A stretch of DNA of 64,000 nt from Saccharolobus caldissimus (lineage in GTDB: Archaea > Thermoproteota > Thermoprotei_A > Sulfolobales > Sulfolobaceae). Where the stretch lies: NCBI RefSeq assembly GCF_020886315.1, contig NZ_AP025226.1:1452001-1516000 (forward strand), in the 5' to 3' direction. Positions 18,042-27,158 of this stretch are shown piece by piece (position 1 is the stretch's first letter; the number at the start of each line of letters is the position of its first letter). Under the pieces are notes generated by a model. It worked only from the letters and a program-made list of their open reading frames with translations. It did not search any database and had not been told where the DNA came from. A program made the translations under genes and the position numbers.

Positions 18042-18950
18042 ATGAAAATCAGCACTTTATCCATTGAGAACTTCAGAGGTATAAACAGTGATAAATTACC
18101 AATTAAGAAAGTTAACGTTATAATAGGTGAAAATGGCTCTGGTAAAACGTCATTCTTAGAGGCAGTATTTTTATTTACCTTGATTAAATCCAACTATTCA
18201 GAAGAAGGGAAACAAGTTTGGCTTAACCACATGTTCTCAAGTAGAGGGGATGTTATTTCGTCAATTTTAACACTCCAGAACTCCTCTATTACTATAAATG
18301 ATGAAACGTTAAAGATAATAAGGAGGGGAAGAGATAAGATAGACATTCGGTTAGGTAACGCTAGATTAAATATATCGTTGAAACGTAGTGTATTGTTTTC
18401 GGAATCCGGTATAGCTGGAACCTTATATTTGCCTCAATACGAAATAGAGGATGAAGGCGAGGGAGAGTTTACACCCGTCTATATAACACTTTATTTTGAC
18501 TCCTATAATATCCCAGAAAGTATAATCAGTAGCGCTAAGAAGAGGTCTAAGTTAGAGGGTTTAGAAATATTAAAAGATGAGGTCACGGGTCAATTCAAGT
18601 TATATAAGGGCGATTTACCTGTTTACGTGATGGGTAGGGGGATTTTAAAGGAATTGTTAATTGAAGCTTCAATGAGCTTTGCAGATGTGATTTTGGTAGA
18701 TGAAATCGAGGACTCCTTACACCCCGATATGCTGATTCAGTTGATGGAGAAGATGGATAAGGCTAATTCAACCTTCTTCCTTACAACTCATAGTAACGAG
18801 GTTCTGAAAATTATATATAATAAAATCAGAACTACCGAGTTAAATGTAATAGTGTTAAAGGACAAAAGAGCTAAGGCTTATAGTGAACCTGAAGACGTGA
18901 AAGCTATAATGGAAATGGAGCATTCTTTAAGCTGGATTAAGTATGCTTAA
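18042..18950 (+). CDS. OLD/RecF-type ABC ATPase of a two-gene putative defence module
   Basis: A 302-residue AAA_15/AAA_21-type ATPase. FRGINSDKLPIKKVNVIIGE leads into the Walker A motif GENGSGKTS (residues 29-37). Walker B is DVILVDEIEDSLHPD near residues 225-239, with the paired acidic residues and LHP typical of OLD and RecF-like enzymes. The switch is FLTTHS. Unlike full-length OLD nucleases there is no TOPRIM domain at the C-terminus; a TOPRIM-like protein is encoded by the next gene, overlapping by eight bases. This split resembles the AriA/AriB pair of PARIS defence. Leaderless start at 18042. Confidence 0.8.
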   Translation: MKISTLSIENFRGINSDKLPIKKVNVIIGENGSGKTSFLEAVFLFTLIKSNYSEEGKQVWLNHMFSSRGDVISSILTLQNSSITINDETLKIIRRGRDKIDIRLGNARLNISLKRSVLFSESGIAGTLYLPQYEIEDEGEGEFTPVYITLYFDSYNIPESIISSAKKRSKLEGLEILKDEVTGQFKLYKGDLPVYVMGRGILKELLIEASMSFADVILVDEIEDSLHPDMLIQLMEKMDKANSTFFLTTHSNEVLKIIYNKIRTTELNVIVLKDKRAKAYSEPEDVKAIMEMEHSLSWIKYA

Positions 18951-19473
18951 CTGCTCACGCTATATAGTAGAAGGAAAGTTCGATGAGATAATTCTTAACA
19001 AGATAGGTGTATATAACGTTGATGTAGGTAATGGCAAGGAGAACGTTATACGACAATTTAGAATAGCAAGCAACGGCTGTTTTCTAGTGGATGGCAATGA
19101 TGAAGGCTTCAATGGGATTGCAAATAGATTTGTTAACTTATATGCCTCGTTAAATCCTCCAATAATCTCTATGGGAAATAAAAAACTTATAGTTGTAGGT
19201 GACCCAGAAAATGGATATAGAGGAAGTATGGAAAGCATATTGCTTAAGATGATTGAAATTAATGAAGAAGAGATTAATGTGATAAGACAATTTCTGCAGA
19301 AGGTGAGTTTAACTAATGCTCAGAGAGATAAGGTATCGCTTATAATGACAACCTTTCTTAAAACTCAAGATTATCAGATATTCTTTTCAATAGATAGATT
19401 TGCCTCACGTATTATAGAATTCTTAGGTAGAGATAAAATAAGGAAAAAGCTTGAAGAATTACGAATAATTTAA
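18943..19473 (+). CDS. TOPRIM/DUF3226-like partner of the OLD-type ATPase
   Basis: A 176-residue protein overlapping the ATPase gene by eight bases. Motifs consistent with a TOPRIM fold are YIVEGKFDEI (the catalytic-type Glu at residue 10) and CFLVDGNDEG (Asp at residues 50 and 53). A later LIVVGDPENGYRGSMESILL resembles the DUF3226 ending. TOPRIM partners of such ATPases act as nucleases in OLD, Gabija and PARIS systems; that this one does is an inference. The gene sits directly beside an insertion-sequence nest, as defence genes often do. Confidence 0.6.
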   Translation: MLNCSRYIVEGKFDEIILNKIGVYNVDVGNGKENVIRQFRIASNGCFLVDGNDEGFNGIANRFVNLYASLNPPIISMGNKKLIVVGDPENGYRGSMESILLKMIEINEEEINVIRQFLQKVSLTNAQRDKVSLIMTTFLKTQDYQIFFSIDRFASRIIEFLGRDKIRKKLEELRII

Positions 19474-19864
19474 TACAACGAACTATAGGAGTAAACCATG
19501 GAAGGAATATAAATAAGTACATGACGTTAGCAACAACGTGGAAAATCGTCCGGCGAATAACTATAGGTCTTATTTAGGGTATTATGAGAATATACTGATT
19601 GATAAAGAGTTTTCGATCCACTGAATCATCTTATCGTATTTCTCTGGATTACAAGAAGCTTTGACTCGTTAACAAGAAATTCTCTAGACTATTCTATCGA
19701 TTAATAGTATTAAAATCTGTAAATACATTTTATATCTAAAAATATTAAAGTGATATTTAACGTTATTTCTGCTTTGTTGATTCATTCAGTTTATTTCACT
19801 AAAACGATATTGTATATCGGGAATTTTTTAGTAATTAATATTTATTTCAACGTTATTCTCAAGC
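19474..19864. other. Intergenic, no gene recognised
   Basis: About 390 AT-rich bases between the ATPase/TOPRIM module and the first transposase fragment. No open frame or clear structure was found. Confidence 0.5.
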
Positions 19865-20145
19865 TCACACCCTAACACCTGGAGCTTTACCGACTACAGA
19901 ATTAGTCAAGTGAACCATCCATGCATAAGCCCAGAACTTGGCCTCAACCACTTGCCCTAAAAAACTCGTAGCCCTAACAGACTCCCCAAAAGTACACTTC
20001 ACAGCAGAGAACAGTGACTCAACCCTCCACCTAACACCATAACCCTCAAACGATTATAGCCCAGTTTCTTGAACTCCCTTACAGCCTAGCAGGATGACCA
20101 CGTTTAGTAGAAGCGTTCTTCCTAGGTGGGACAACAACCTCAACC
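19865..20145 (-). pseudogene. IS5-like transposase, C-terminal fragment
   Basis: The minus strand reads VEVVVPPRKNASTKRGHPAR, then, after a frameshift, VREFKKLGYNR, and after another, EGYGVRWRVESLFSAVK...VRATSFLGQVVEAKFWAYAW to a stop at 19865. This is the DDE catalytic-Glu end of an IS5-type transposase. The middle of the same gene lies at 22860-23111 and a probable N-terminal piece at 24399-24500, so the gene was split by later insertions. Confidence 0.7.
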
Positions 20146-20320
20146 TATATAGGTTTTATTAGTCGGGGAGAGTAATACTCTCCTCGGCTGGGGAAACATG
20201 GTCGAAACCTCAACTGAAGCAAAGTCTTCGGGTTGGGGCGTGACAAACCCCTACCGTCGGACTGAACATTGTGGAAAAATCCACGCATATAGGCACCACA
20301 TGCTAGCGCCTCTAACAAAC
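20146..20320 (-). mobile_element. Structured end region of the minus-strand IS110 element
   Basis: This GC-rich stretch follows the transposase stop. It has a perfect stem-loop GGAGAGT-AAT-ACTCTCC (about 20166-20182) and a second stem around CTCAACTGAAG...CTTCGGGTTGGG (about 20209-20237). It probably is the element's non-coding right end. The exact junction with the IS5-like fragment at about 20145 is inferred from where the coding similarity stops. Confidence 0.45.
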
Positions 20321-21544
20321 CTACGGGGATAACGAGTCCAGTGCATCTCCCACGTTGAAGTCCTTAACGTTAACTTCCTTACCCCTAGGTACTCTAAAAC
20401 GCTTCTTAACAACGCCCTTGTAAACACCATCCTTTATAACGTGATAACAAATACTGGCAAGTTTTCCAGCAAGAGCACAAGTAGCTTGAGTAGCACTCTT
20501 ACCCCTAGCAATAAGCCTCTCATAATACCCGTTAAAAGGCTCAAGATTCCTAGCAACCCTAGCAACCAAGTAGAGAATCCTACGCAAATACTTATTACCC
20601 CTAATCATACCAGAGTGGGACTCGTTCTCACCACTCTGCTTAGTTTTAGGAGCAAAGCCAGCGTAAGCCCTAGCAGCCTTAGAACTGGAAAAACGGGAAA
20701 CATCACCAAACTCAGCGTAAATGGTTGCAGCACTAATCAAACCAACCCCAGGAATCTTGGATAACTCAATCACAGGTTGAGGAATCTTGGAAATTATCAT
20801 ATCCTCAACCTCCTTAACCATGTTCTCCAAGCTTTTTAACAGTTCAACTAATTGTTTCAACGCTAGTTTTTCCGCATCATTCAAGTTTCTCCCCAACCTC
20901 TCCTTCAACTCGTCCTTCTCTTCCTTATTTAGCCCCTCCCCCTTAGCTAGTTTCTCCAGTAATTGTCTTCCCTTCTTGTCGAATGGTTGTATCTTATATC
21001 CCGCGATTTCTAATATTTTCCTTATCTCGTTCTTTACTTGTGTTATCTTCTCTACTAGGCTTTCCCTATATCTAGTTAGTTCTCTCAGTTCTTTTATTTC
21101 TCCCGTCGGTATGTATGATCCCTTGATTACGCCAGTCATGTGTGCTACTAATAACCTTTGTGCGTCAAGTTTGTCAGTCTTCTTCCCTAGCATTTCTGTT
21201 AGGTGTAGTGGGTTTATTACTGTTACCTTGTATCCCTTTTCCGTTAGTCTTTCGTGTAGGTGGAAGTAGTATATTCCCGTTGCCTCTATTATTCCCTCCT
21301 TGTATTCTCCCAAGAATTTGATTAACTCTTCTATTCCCTCGTTGTCGTAATTGAATTCCCTTATCTCCTTGACGTATACTGTTGATTTGTCTTGATTTAC
21401 TACTAGTTCTCCCTTTGCTGCTGTTAGTTTGCTTTGTGAGATATCAATTGCGAAGGCCCTGTTGATAACCTTTAATCCCATGGTTGAATATTGTTCGTTT
21501 CTCAAGATATTTTTTGTCATCATAATACCTTGTTTTCTTTGCAT
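20321..21544 (-). CDS. IS110 family transposase/recombinase
   Basis: A 407-residue DEDD recombinase. The N-terminal RuvC-like domain shows AIDISQSKLTAAKGE (first Asp), ATGIYYFHLHERL, and KTDKLDAQRL. A coiled-coil middle and the C-terminal Tnp20 domain follow, with SKIPGVGLISAATIYAEFG and the serine region ARAYAGFAPKTKQSG. All motifs are intact and the length is normal, so it may be active. The start could also be one of the internal Mets around residue 8 or 9. The non-coding region upstream (21545-21780) can form the paired stem-loops expected of a bridge RNA. Confidence 0.88.
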   Translation of the reverse strand: MQRKQGIMMTKNILRNEQYSTMGLKVINRAFAIDISQSKLTAAKGELVVNQDKSTVYVKEIREFNYDNEGIEELIKFLGEYKEGIIEATGIYYFHLHERLTEKGYKVTVINPLHLTEMLGKKTDKLDAQRLLVAHMTGVIKGSYIPTGEIKELRELTRYRESLVEKITQVKNEIRKILEIAGYKIQPFDKKGRQLLEKLAKGEGLNKEEKDELKERLGRNLNDAEKLALKQLVELLKSLENMVKEVEDMIISKIPQPVIELSKIPGVGLISAATIYAEFGDVSRFSSSKAARAYAGFAPKTKQSGENESHSGMIRGNKYLRRILYLVARVARNLEPFNGYYERLIARGKSATQATCALAGKLASICYHVIKDGVYKGVVKKRFRVPRGKEVNVKDFNVGDALDSLSP

Positions 21545-21560
21545 AACGTTAACTACATTC

Positions 21561-21683
21561 AGCCCCTAGAGTATTTGGTTACAACCTCCTACGCGGGGTT
21601 TTATCCCCTCTTGTTAGATCGTTCTAGGGGCTTCACAGCCAGCCTATATGATGGGGTTTTTATCCCCTCGGTGTGACTGGGCT
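21561..21683 (-). ncRNA. Candidate IS110 bridge RNA
   Basis: Located directly upstream of the minus-strand IS110 gene, where bridge RNAs of the IS110 group are encoded. One module has a perfect 10-bp outer stem (AGCCCCTAGA 21561-21570 with TCTAGGGGCT 21623-21632) enclosing an inner hairpin GGGG-TTTTAT-CCCC (21595-21608). A second module carries a nearly identical hairpin GGGG-TTTTTAT-CCCC (21653-21667) within imperfect flanking complementarity. Two loops of this design match the target- and donor-binding loops known for bridge RNAs. Identification rests on position and fold only. Confidence 0.5.
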
Positions 21684-21781
21684 TATGTTGTTTCTCTCCT
21701 TCCTTGCTTATTTGATTTTCTCTTGTAATACTTAATTTTATTCGTTCTCTTGTTTTGCGTGGATTCCCCGTAGGAGGAGGT

Positions 21782-22758
21782 GTGATAAAGAGGTAGGGGT
21801 AATAGGAATAGATATATCAAAAGATTATTTAATAACTAGTAGGGGGAGGGTGAGAAAATACGAGAATAATAAGAAGGGTTATGAAGAAATCCTCAAGATG
21901 AAACCTTGCGCAATAGTTTTAGAGCCCACTGGAGTATACGCAATAAGGCCTTGCCAATACTTCAAAGAGAGAGGAATAAAAGTTCTACAAGTAAGCCCCA
22001 ACATACTATCGAGGGAGAAGGAGTTTAGGGGAAAGAAAACAGATTTTTACGACGCTGAAAAATTAGAAAACATGGTTAATAAGGCTAAGGAGTACGAGTA
22101 TAACCCCTTGAGGGAATTGGTAACACTCTACCTCTTCCTAAAGGACATAGAGGTAAAGTACAAGAATAGGCTAAAGAGGGCACTATTCCTAGTAAGTGAT
22201 AATGATAAGTTAAACAAGGAGAGGTTGGAAAAACTTGCGAAAGGAGATTTTACACAAGAAGAGCTCTACAACCTAGAATATACTCCCTTAGTACTTGAGG
22301 AGATCAAAATCTTGGCTAAAAACCTTCTTGAGATTCAAGAGAGGTTGAAGGAGGTTAGGAGGATGATTGAGGAGCAAGTTCCTCAAGATCACGTTTTATT
22401 GACAATACCGGGTGTTGGGAGGCTTGCAGCTGGTATTATTATTGGTATTGTTGGTGATATTAAGCGCTTTCCTAGGCCAGAATCATTTGTTGCTTATTGT
22501 GGTCTTGATCCAGTTGTGGAAAGGAGTGGAAAAGCTGTGATAAGTAAGGGTATTTCTAAGAGGGGTAATAAGTACTTGCGTAGTTTGTTTTACTTCTTGG
22601 CTGAGATGAATTACTCTAAGAACCCTACTTTGCTGAAGTTTTACGAGTCTCATAGGGATAGGCTTCAAGGTAAGAAGTTATACACTGCCTTGGCTAGGAA
22701 GTTGGCAAGGATTGTTTGGAGTGTTTGGTATAATAATAGGCCTTATGAGCCAAAGTGA
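21782..22758 (+). pseudogene. Second IS110 family transposase, N-terminal frameshift
   Basis: A DEDD recombinase oriented opposite to its neighbour. The open frame contains GIDISKDYL (catalytic Asp codon 21811), LEPTGVYAIRP, KKTDFYDAEKL, and the Tnp20 domain with IPGVGRLAAGIIIG and FVAYCGLDPVVERSG. No start codon precedes GIDIS in frame. A GTG at 21782 with a GGAGGAGG ribosome-binding site lies one base out of frame. Adding one A to the AAA at 21787-21789 would restore MIKEVGVIGIDIS. So the gene is probably frameshifted by a single deletion; a start at GTG 21850 would lose the first catalytic Asp. Confidence 0.7.
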
Positions 22759-22781
22759 TTGAAGTTCCCTCCCCCGAATCG

Positions 22782-22808
22782 CCACGTGGGTTGAAAGGAC
22801 CCACGTGG
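22782..22808. repeat. IS110 end hairpin
   Basis: A perfect 10-bp stem, CCACGTGGGT (22782-22791) and ACCCACGTGG (22799-22808), with a seven-base loop TGAAAGG. It lies 24 bases after the transposase stop. The same hairpin with the same loop follows the IS110 fragment at 36817-36843, so it belongs to this element's right end. Confidence 0.8.
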
Positions 22809-22859
22809 CAATCTTAGCTAGTACTATGCTTGAAATATGACCGAAAGGTTTATTACTGA

Positions 22860-23111
22860 ACGCCCCAGCCTCGTTGGCATCATAAGCCTTATCCCCATAA
22901 AACTTCTTGACCTTCTTACCCTTATCTTGTAAATCCTTAACCGTCTTAACTGCAGTCTCAACTTCGTTGCTAGTTACCTCTGCGTTTACCACGTTGAACT
23001 CGTTATTATCCATCTTGAGGAATTTTGAATGCTGGTCTTCCCCCCATTTTGCTGTAATGTATTGTCGTCCCTTGTTTGTGCATATTCCCGTTGCGTCTGC
23101 TATTACTTCAA
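22860..23111 (-). pseudogene. IS5-like transposase, middle fragment
   Basis: The minus strand encodes EVIADATGICTNKGRQYITA (first DDE Asp) to KKVKKFYGDKAYDANEAG (second Asp), the catalytic core of an IS5-type transposase. The open frame reads on past both ends into foreign sequence: towards 23154 into the terminal repeat of the ISC1217-like element, and below about 22860 into the IS110 end. The rest of the gene lies at 19865-20145 and 24399-24500. Confidence 0.7.
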
Positions 23112-24398
23112 GAGACTGTCCCAAGTGCAAATAATTGAATAAATCTATGTACAAATTTATGAAGAATTATTCAAAAGAAAAGATGATCAACTGAGAAATT
23201 TTGAATTTTCTCTTGAAGCTAAAAGTGGAGTAATACTTAAAGGGAACCGGGACCATGTAGTACCGATGTTTATGGAACCCTGGGTACAATACTACAACGG
23301 CCCGGTTCCCTATGAAGAATTATCTTCAAGGCATAAAATTCTTGTGAAAATGGACTACGTGCTGACCACGTCCCAAGTATTGTCATGTATAGACGACCTC
23401 TTCATATTGAGAGCTTTAATAGTCATGGTAGTGTGGACATGTTCCTACAGAGATGTTTGGAGTTACTACAGAACTGGCGTGGTGGTCAGGTGGTTCCTAG
23501 GGGAATGCAAATCTAAATCCGAAATCCACAGAAGAGCAAAGAAATTTAGAGGAAAAATCGGTACAGTTTTCAAGGATTTCTCCAAGGAGCTGGAGCGGAA
23601 GTTGAGCGGACTTGTTGACTACTTACCAAGTAGTGCATTGTTCGGCAAGGTCGGGAAGCTCTGGGCCGCGGACTCCTTTCTGATCGAAGTACCCTTCGGG
23701 AAGAGGAACAAGGAGACCTTGTGGAAGAAATTCCAACTAAGCCTAAGGCAGGGAAAGTACAAGGAGGCAGGAAAGCTACTCTACCAATATATGAACTGCA
23801 AGGTTAGGAGAAGGTTCAAGGGAGAGTTCACCAAGAAGAGGAATAGGAGTTACTTTGGCTTCAAGGTCTTCACTCTCATGTCGCCCACCATGATAATTCA
23901 CGAAATTCAAGTGAAACTTGCCAATTTCCCCGACAACAAGGTCGGCTTCTTCCACAGCGGTTATAAGGTAGTTGATAGGGGTTTTGTGGGGAAAGCATCG
24001 ACTTGGTTGATAGGTTTTCCTAGTTTTAGGAGGTATGTTGAGTTCTTTGGGATCTTCATGAGGAGGTATTGGAGGCCTTACGCGACTGAAAAGGATATGG
24101 TGGAGCTCTTCGTCTACGTTATCGCGTTGATCTATAACTCCTCGATCTACACCTCAGTCTTATCGCGTGTTCCCGAGAGTCAGTTCGTCCACTAACCTTG
24201 TACAGTGCGAGTTGATCGAGGTAGTGTGGACTATGTGGAAAATTCTGTTTTTCTCTATATTTGATTATTTTCCCTTACAGTATAAATTAAATCTTAGGTT
24301 AAATTGAAAGATAAAATTGTATTTTATTCTCTCTAATCCTTGATATTATATTTCTCTCTTATTATTTTTATTCAATTATTTGCGTTCGGGACACTCTC
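23112..24398 (+). mobile_element. ISC1217-like insertion sequence with 32-bp terminal inverted repeats
   Basis: The left end GAGACTGTCCCAAGTGCAAA... (23112-23143) and the inverted right end (24367-24398) match at 28 of 32 positions. They enclose one transposase gene. The element interrupts the IS5-like transposase gene; TCAA flanks both ends and may be a short target duplication. Total length is about 1.29 kb. Confidence 0.75.
23266..24195 (+). CDS. DDE transposase, ISC1217-like
   Basis: A 309-residue transposase. WAADSFLIEVPFGKR contains the first candidate catalytic Asp (about residue 137) and YKVVDRGFVGK the second (about residue 236). The C-terminal FFGIFMRRYWRP...ELFVYVIALIYNSSIY is typical of DDE transposases of this ISC group. 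The frame extends upstream of the ATG without another good start, so the ATG at 23266 is taken. The base composition is more GC-rich than the surroundings. The family name is from recall of the protein's style, not from a search. Confidence 0.7.
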   Translation: MFMEPWVQYYNGPVPYEELSSRHKILVKMDYVLTTSQVLSCIDDLFILRALIVMVVWTCSYRDVWSYYRTGVVVRWFLGECKSKSEIHRRAKKFRGKIGTVFKDFSKELERKLSGLVDYLPSSALFGKVGKLWAADSFLIEVPFGKRNKETLWKKFQLSLRQGKYKEAGKLLYQYMNCKVRRRFKGEFTKKRNRSYFGFKVFTLMSPTMIIHEIQVKLANFPDNKVGFFHSGYKVVDRGFVGKASTWLIGFPSFRRYVEFFGIFMRRYWRPYATEKDMVELFVYVIALIYNSSIYTSVLSRVPESQFVH

Positions 24399-24500
24399 TC
24401 AAGTTAGTCAATTGCTTCTGGCTTCTGTTCCTCACTCTCTTCCATATTGTTGAGAGGCTGGTTGAGATTATCTTTAACCTCTCTAAGTGGGAGTAATTCC
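24399..24500 (-). pseudogene. Probable N-terminal fragment of the split IS5-like transposase
   Basis: Minus-strand sequence beyond the right end of the ISC1217-like element reads LERLKIISTSLSTIWKRVRN in one frame, in the style of an IS5 transposase N-terminal region. Removing the element and one TCAA joins it to the EVIADATG piece at 23111, although a stop or a one-base shift lies at the seam. Assignment is by position and weak similarity. Confidence 0.35.
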
Positions 24501-24533
24501 TAAAAAAGATTGTTAAGAACAAAATACAATAAA

Positions 24534-24953
24534 TTAGATTTTTCTCTTTATTCTTTCTAATCTAATTAGTTCATTAGCCTTATTTTTAAACTCTTTTATT
24601 CTAGATTTAATGACCCTACCATTTATGGGCTCTATTGGGATGCTTAAGTTAACGTTTATCGTAACTTTTCCCTTCTGTAAATCTATCCTTATCTTACCAC
24701 CTTTATCAGGACCGTAGCCAGCAACATTTATTACGTAAATAACTGAGTTAAGAGAACTAATGATCTTGCCGTAAATTACGTAAGTACCCTTTCCAAAAAG
24801 TAGGGACATGGGGACCTCAGCCCTAAAGTCATTCTCTTTAAAGTCTACGTTAATTGCTCCAAGTAAGTTAGGTAATAGGAAGTTGGGATCTGAAAATATT
24901 GCAACTAACTTCTCATCAAATCCATCTCCTAATAATTCTATTTTCTCTTCCAC
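24534..24953 (-). CDS. DUF3211 / START-like domain protein
   Basis: A 139-residue soluble protein with a helix-grip style pattern: an N-terminal helix, a series of beta strands (DFRAEVPMSLLFGKGTYV, SVIYVINVAGYGPDKGGKIR), and a long basic C-terminal helix. It matches the look of the Sulfolobales DUF3211 family, which has a SRPBCC/START-like fold. Such proteins bind hydrophobic ligands, but none is known here. It is transcribed away from thiC. Confidence 0.55.
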   Translation of the reverse strand: MEEKIELLGDGFDEKLVAIFSDPNFLLPNLLGAINVDFKENDFRAEVPMSLLFGKGTYVIYGKIISSLNSVIYVINVAGYGPDKGGKIRIDLQKGKVTINVNLSIPIEPINGRVIKSRIKEFKNKANELIRLERIKRKI

Positions 24954-25208
24954 AAATTAAATTATAATTATTTTCTATATAAGCCTATCGATAGTTAATT
25001 ATATAACTAAGATATTATTTAATAGGCAATATTATACGAAAATATCTTTTAATTTTATATTTATGTCTCATTTATATGCTTATGAATATTAATATAAAAT
25101 TAAGCTAAATTAGAGTAATTTTAATCAAAATTTTCAATTAATTCACATTTAATATTATCAATCAATTACCATAATACTACTAATAAGGTAAATAATGAGT
25201 ATAACAAA

Positions 25209-25217
25209 GTTTATAAC
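25209..25217 (+). promoter_or_regulatory. TATA-like box of thiC
   Basis: GTTTATAAC is centred 26 bases before the ATG at 25239, indicating a leaderless thiC transcript. There is therefore no room for a 5' TPP riboswitch. Confidence 0.55.
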
Positions 25218-25238
25218 TAACTTTTATGAATATATCTT

Positions 25239-26525
25239 ATGGGTATAATAGACGAAGCCAGAAGGGGAATAATTACAGATGAGATGAGGAAAGTAAGTCA
25301 ATTAGAGGAAATTCCCGTGGAAAAGGTTAGGAATAGAATAGCTGAAGGTAAGATAGTACTAATAAGGAACCAGAAGATGCCCAGTAAGAGACTAGTAGCT
25401 ATAGGCAAAGGCTTAACAACTAAAATTAACGTTAACATAGGTACGTCAAGTGAAGTTATAGACGTTAATATGGAGTTAGAAAAAGTTAAGGTAGCTAATA
25501 GATGGGGAGATACTTTAATGGATTTATCTACTGGTGGGGATTTAGATTACATTAGAAGGGAAATAATTAGGGCTTCAGATTTACCAGTGGGTACAGTGCC
25601 CGTGTATCAGATTTTCATAGAATCCTTTAAAAGGAAATCTGGTGGGGCTTATTTTACAGAGGATGAATTGCTAAATACTATAGAGAAGCACCTTAAAGAC
25701 GGAGTAGCGTTTATGACAATACACGCTGGGATTACTAAGGAATTAGCAATAAGGGCGCTAAAGAGTAATAGGATAATTCCTATAGTATCCAGAGGAGGTG
25801 ATATGATAGCTGGTTGGATGATACATAACGATTCGGAGAACCCGTATAGGAAGAATTGGGATTACATATTGGAAATGTTTAAGGAATATGATGCTGTAAT
25901 CTCCTTAGGAGATGCGTTAAGACCTGGAGCTACTGGTGACGCTCATGATGAATTTCAAATAGGCGAACTATTAGAGACTTCGAGATTGGTTAAGATCGCT
26001 TTAGAGAAGGGTGTTCAAGTTATGGTAGAGGGACCAGGACATGTTCCATTAAATGAAATAGCTTGGGATGTGAAATTAATGAAGAAATTAACTGGTGGTG
26101 TCCCCTATTATGTCTTAGGACCCCTACCCATAGATATTGGAGCCCCTTACGACCATATCGCTTCAGCAATAGGTGCAGCCATAGCTGCAGCTAGTGGAGC
26201 TGATTTGTTATGTTATTTAACTCCAGCTGAGCATTTAGGTCTGCCTAACGTAAAACAGGTTGAAGAAGGTGCAATTGCGTATAGGATAGCTGCTCACGCA
26301 GGGGATGTAGTAAAATTAGGTAAAAAGGCTAGAAAATGGGATGATGAGGTTAGTTATTATAGGGGTAAATTGGAATGGGATAAAATGATTTCAAAACTAA
26401 TCTATCCAGAAAGGGCTTATGAGGTTTATACACAATTCGGGAAGCCTAAGGTTAAAGCGTGCACTATGTGCGGAGGATATTGCCCTATGATGTGGGCTAT
26501 GGACCAAGTGAAGAAGCTCTCTTAA
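25239..26525 (+). CDS. thiC: Phosphomethylpyrimidine synthase ThiC
   Basis: A 428-residue radical-SAM-like enzyme that converts aminoimidazole ribotide to the thiamine pyrimidine HMP-P. Visible motifs are [59 protein letters not shown] and the C-terminal iron-sulfur ligands CTMCGGYC. That cluster is CxxCxxxC, one residue shorter between the last two cysteines than the CxxCxxxxC of bacterial ThiC. The N-terminal domain of long bacterial forms is absent. Monocistronic, with the TATA box at 25209-25217. Confidence 0.95.
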   Translation: MGIIDEARRGIITDEMRKVSQLEEIPVEKVRNRIAEGKIVLIRNQKMPSKRLVAIGKGLTTKINVNIGTSSEVIDVNMELEKVKVANRWGDTLMDLSTGGDLDYIRREIIRASDLPVGTVPVYQIFIESFKRKSGGAYFTEDELLNTIEKHLKDGVAFMTIHAGITKELAIRALKSNRIIPIVSRGGDMIAGWMIHNDSENPYRKNWDYILEMFKEYDAVISLGDALRPGATGDAHDEFQIGELLETSRLVKIALEKGVQVMVEGPGHVPLNEIAWDVKLMKKLTGGVPYYVLGPLPIDIGAPYDHIASAIGAAIAAASGADLLCYLTPAEHLGLPNVKQVEEGAIAYRIAAHAGDVVKLGKKARKWDDEVSYYRGKLEWDKMISKLIYPERAYEVYTQFGKPKVKACTMCGGYCPMMWAMDQVKKLS

Positions 26526-26728
26526 TCTTCCCTAGACTCAGATTCTTGATCTTTTTTACTAATATATTTCATGAATAGAAATATACTCAAAGCCCATAGA
26601 ACTGAAAGTATTACCATTATGTCACCGATAAGATAATCTCCAACTACTTCTAATGCTACTCCTAAAGCTGCTAAGAATATAACGCCAGAGACTATTAACA
26701 GTAATTCATCGAAATCTGGTGTATCCAT
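26522..26728 (-). CDS. Small two-helix membrane protein
   Basis: A 68-residue protein with two hydrophobic segments ([20 protein letters not shown] and [18 protein letters not shown]) and a charged C-terminal tail ([12 protein letters not shown]). It ends convergently with thiC, overlapping its last four bases. No family was recognised. Confidence 0.5.
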   Translation of the reverse strand: MDTPDFDELLLIVSGVIFLAALGVALEVVGDYLIGDIMVILSVLWALSIFLFMKYISKKDQESESRED

Positions 26729-27158
26729 GTGTATACTTTGTATTGAGAGTTTATTAAATTAAGTTAATAGACTTGCACTTATTTAAAATACATGGTTATC
26801 TTAAATTAAATTAATTTCTAATAATTATTAAATAAATAAATAATTACATTAAATTTATTATTACTTTTAACTATTATGGGAATATAAAATAGTAATACAA
26901 AGTGGACTCGCATATTATAAGTGTAGACATAGTATAAACACAGTGCGGATAAAAGTTTCATTCATTTAGAACTTACTTAAACTTACCTAAATCTTCTTTC
27001 ATCGGATATGTAAATATTTAAAAACTAAGGAAAATATAATATCGCTTTTCTTACTAGTAAATCTTACACTGAATTGAAAATAAATTTCCAATTATATGAT
27101 TTGTATTAAATTAACAAAAATGTTATCTATACTGGAAAGGGATGAAGAGATGTACTTA
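26729..27158. other. Intergenic, no gene recognised
   Basis: 430 AT-rich bases downstream of the 101-residue gene and upstream of the small membrane gene, both on the minus strand. No protein or RNA gene could be supported. Confidence 0.5.

Noticed and set aside
21491-21676. Small open frame over the IS110 intergenic hairpins.
   Set aside because: The region is better explained as structured non-coding RNA; the frame has no sensible protein sequence.
23239-23310. Inverted AGGGAACCGGG/CCCGGTTCCCT taken as the IS left end.
   Set aside because: It lies inside the element, over the transposase start; the true terminal repeats are at 23112-23143 and 24367-24398.
24414-24500. Minus-strand LLPLREVKDNL resembles the end of the XdhC-like protein (GLPLREVKG).
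   Set aside because: Only six residues match. The neighbouring pieces of a split IS5-like transposase explain this position better in another frame.
25150-25238. TPP riboswitch before thiC.
   Set aside because: The TATA box lies 26 bases before the ATG, so the transcript has no leader.
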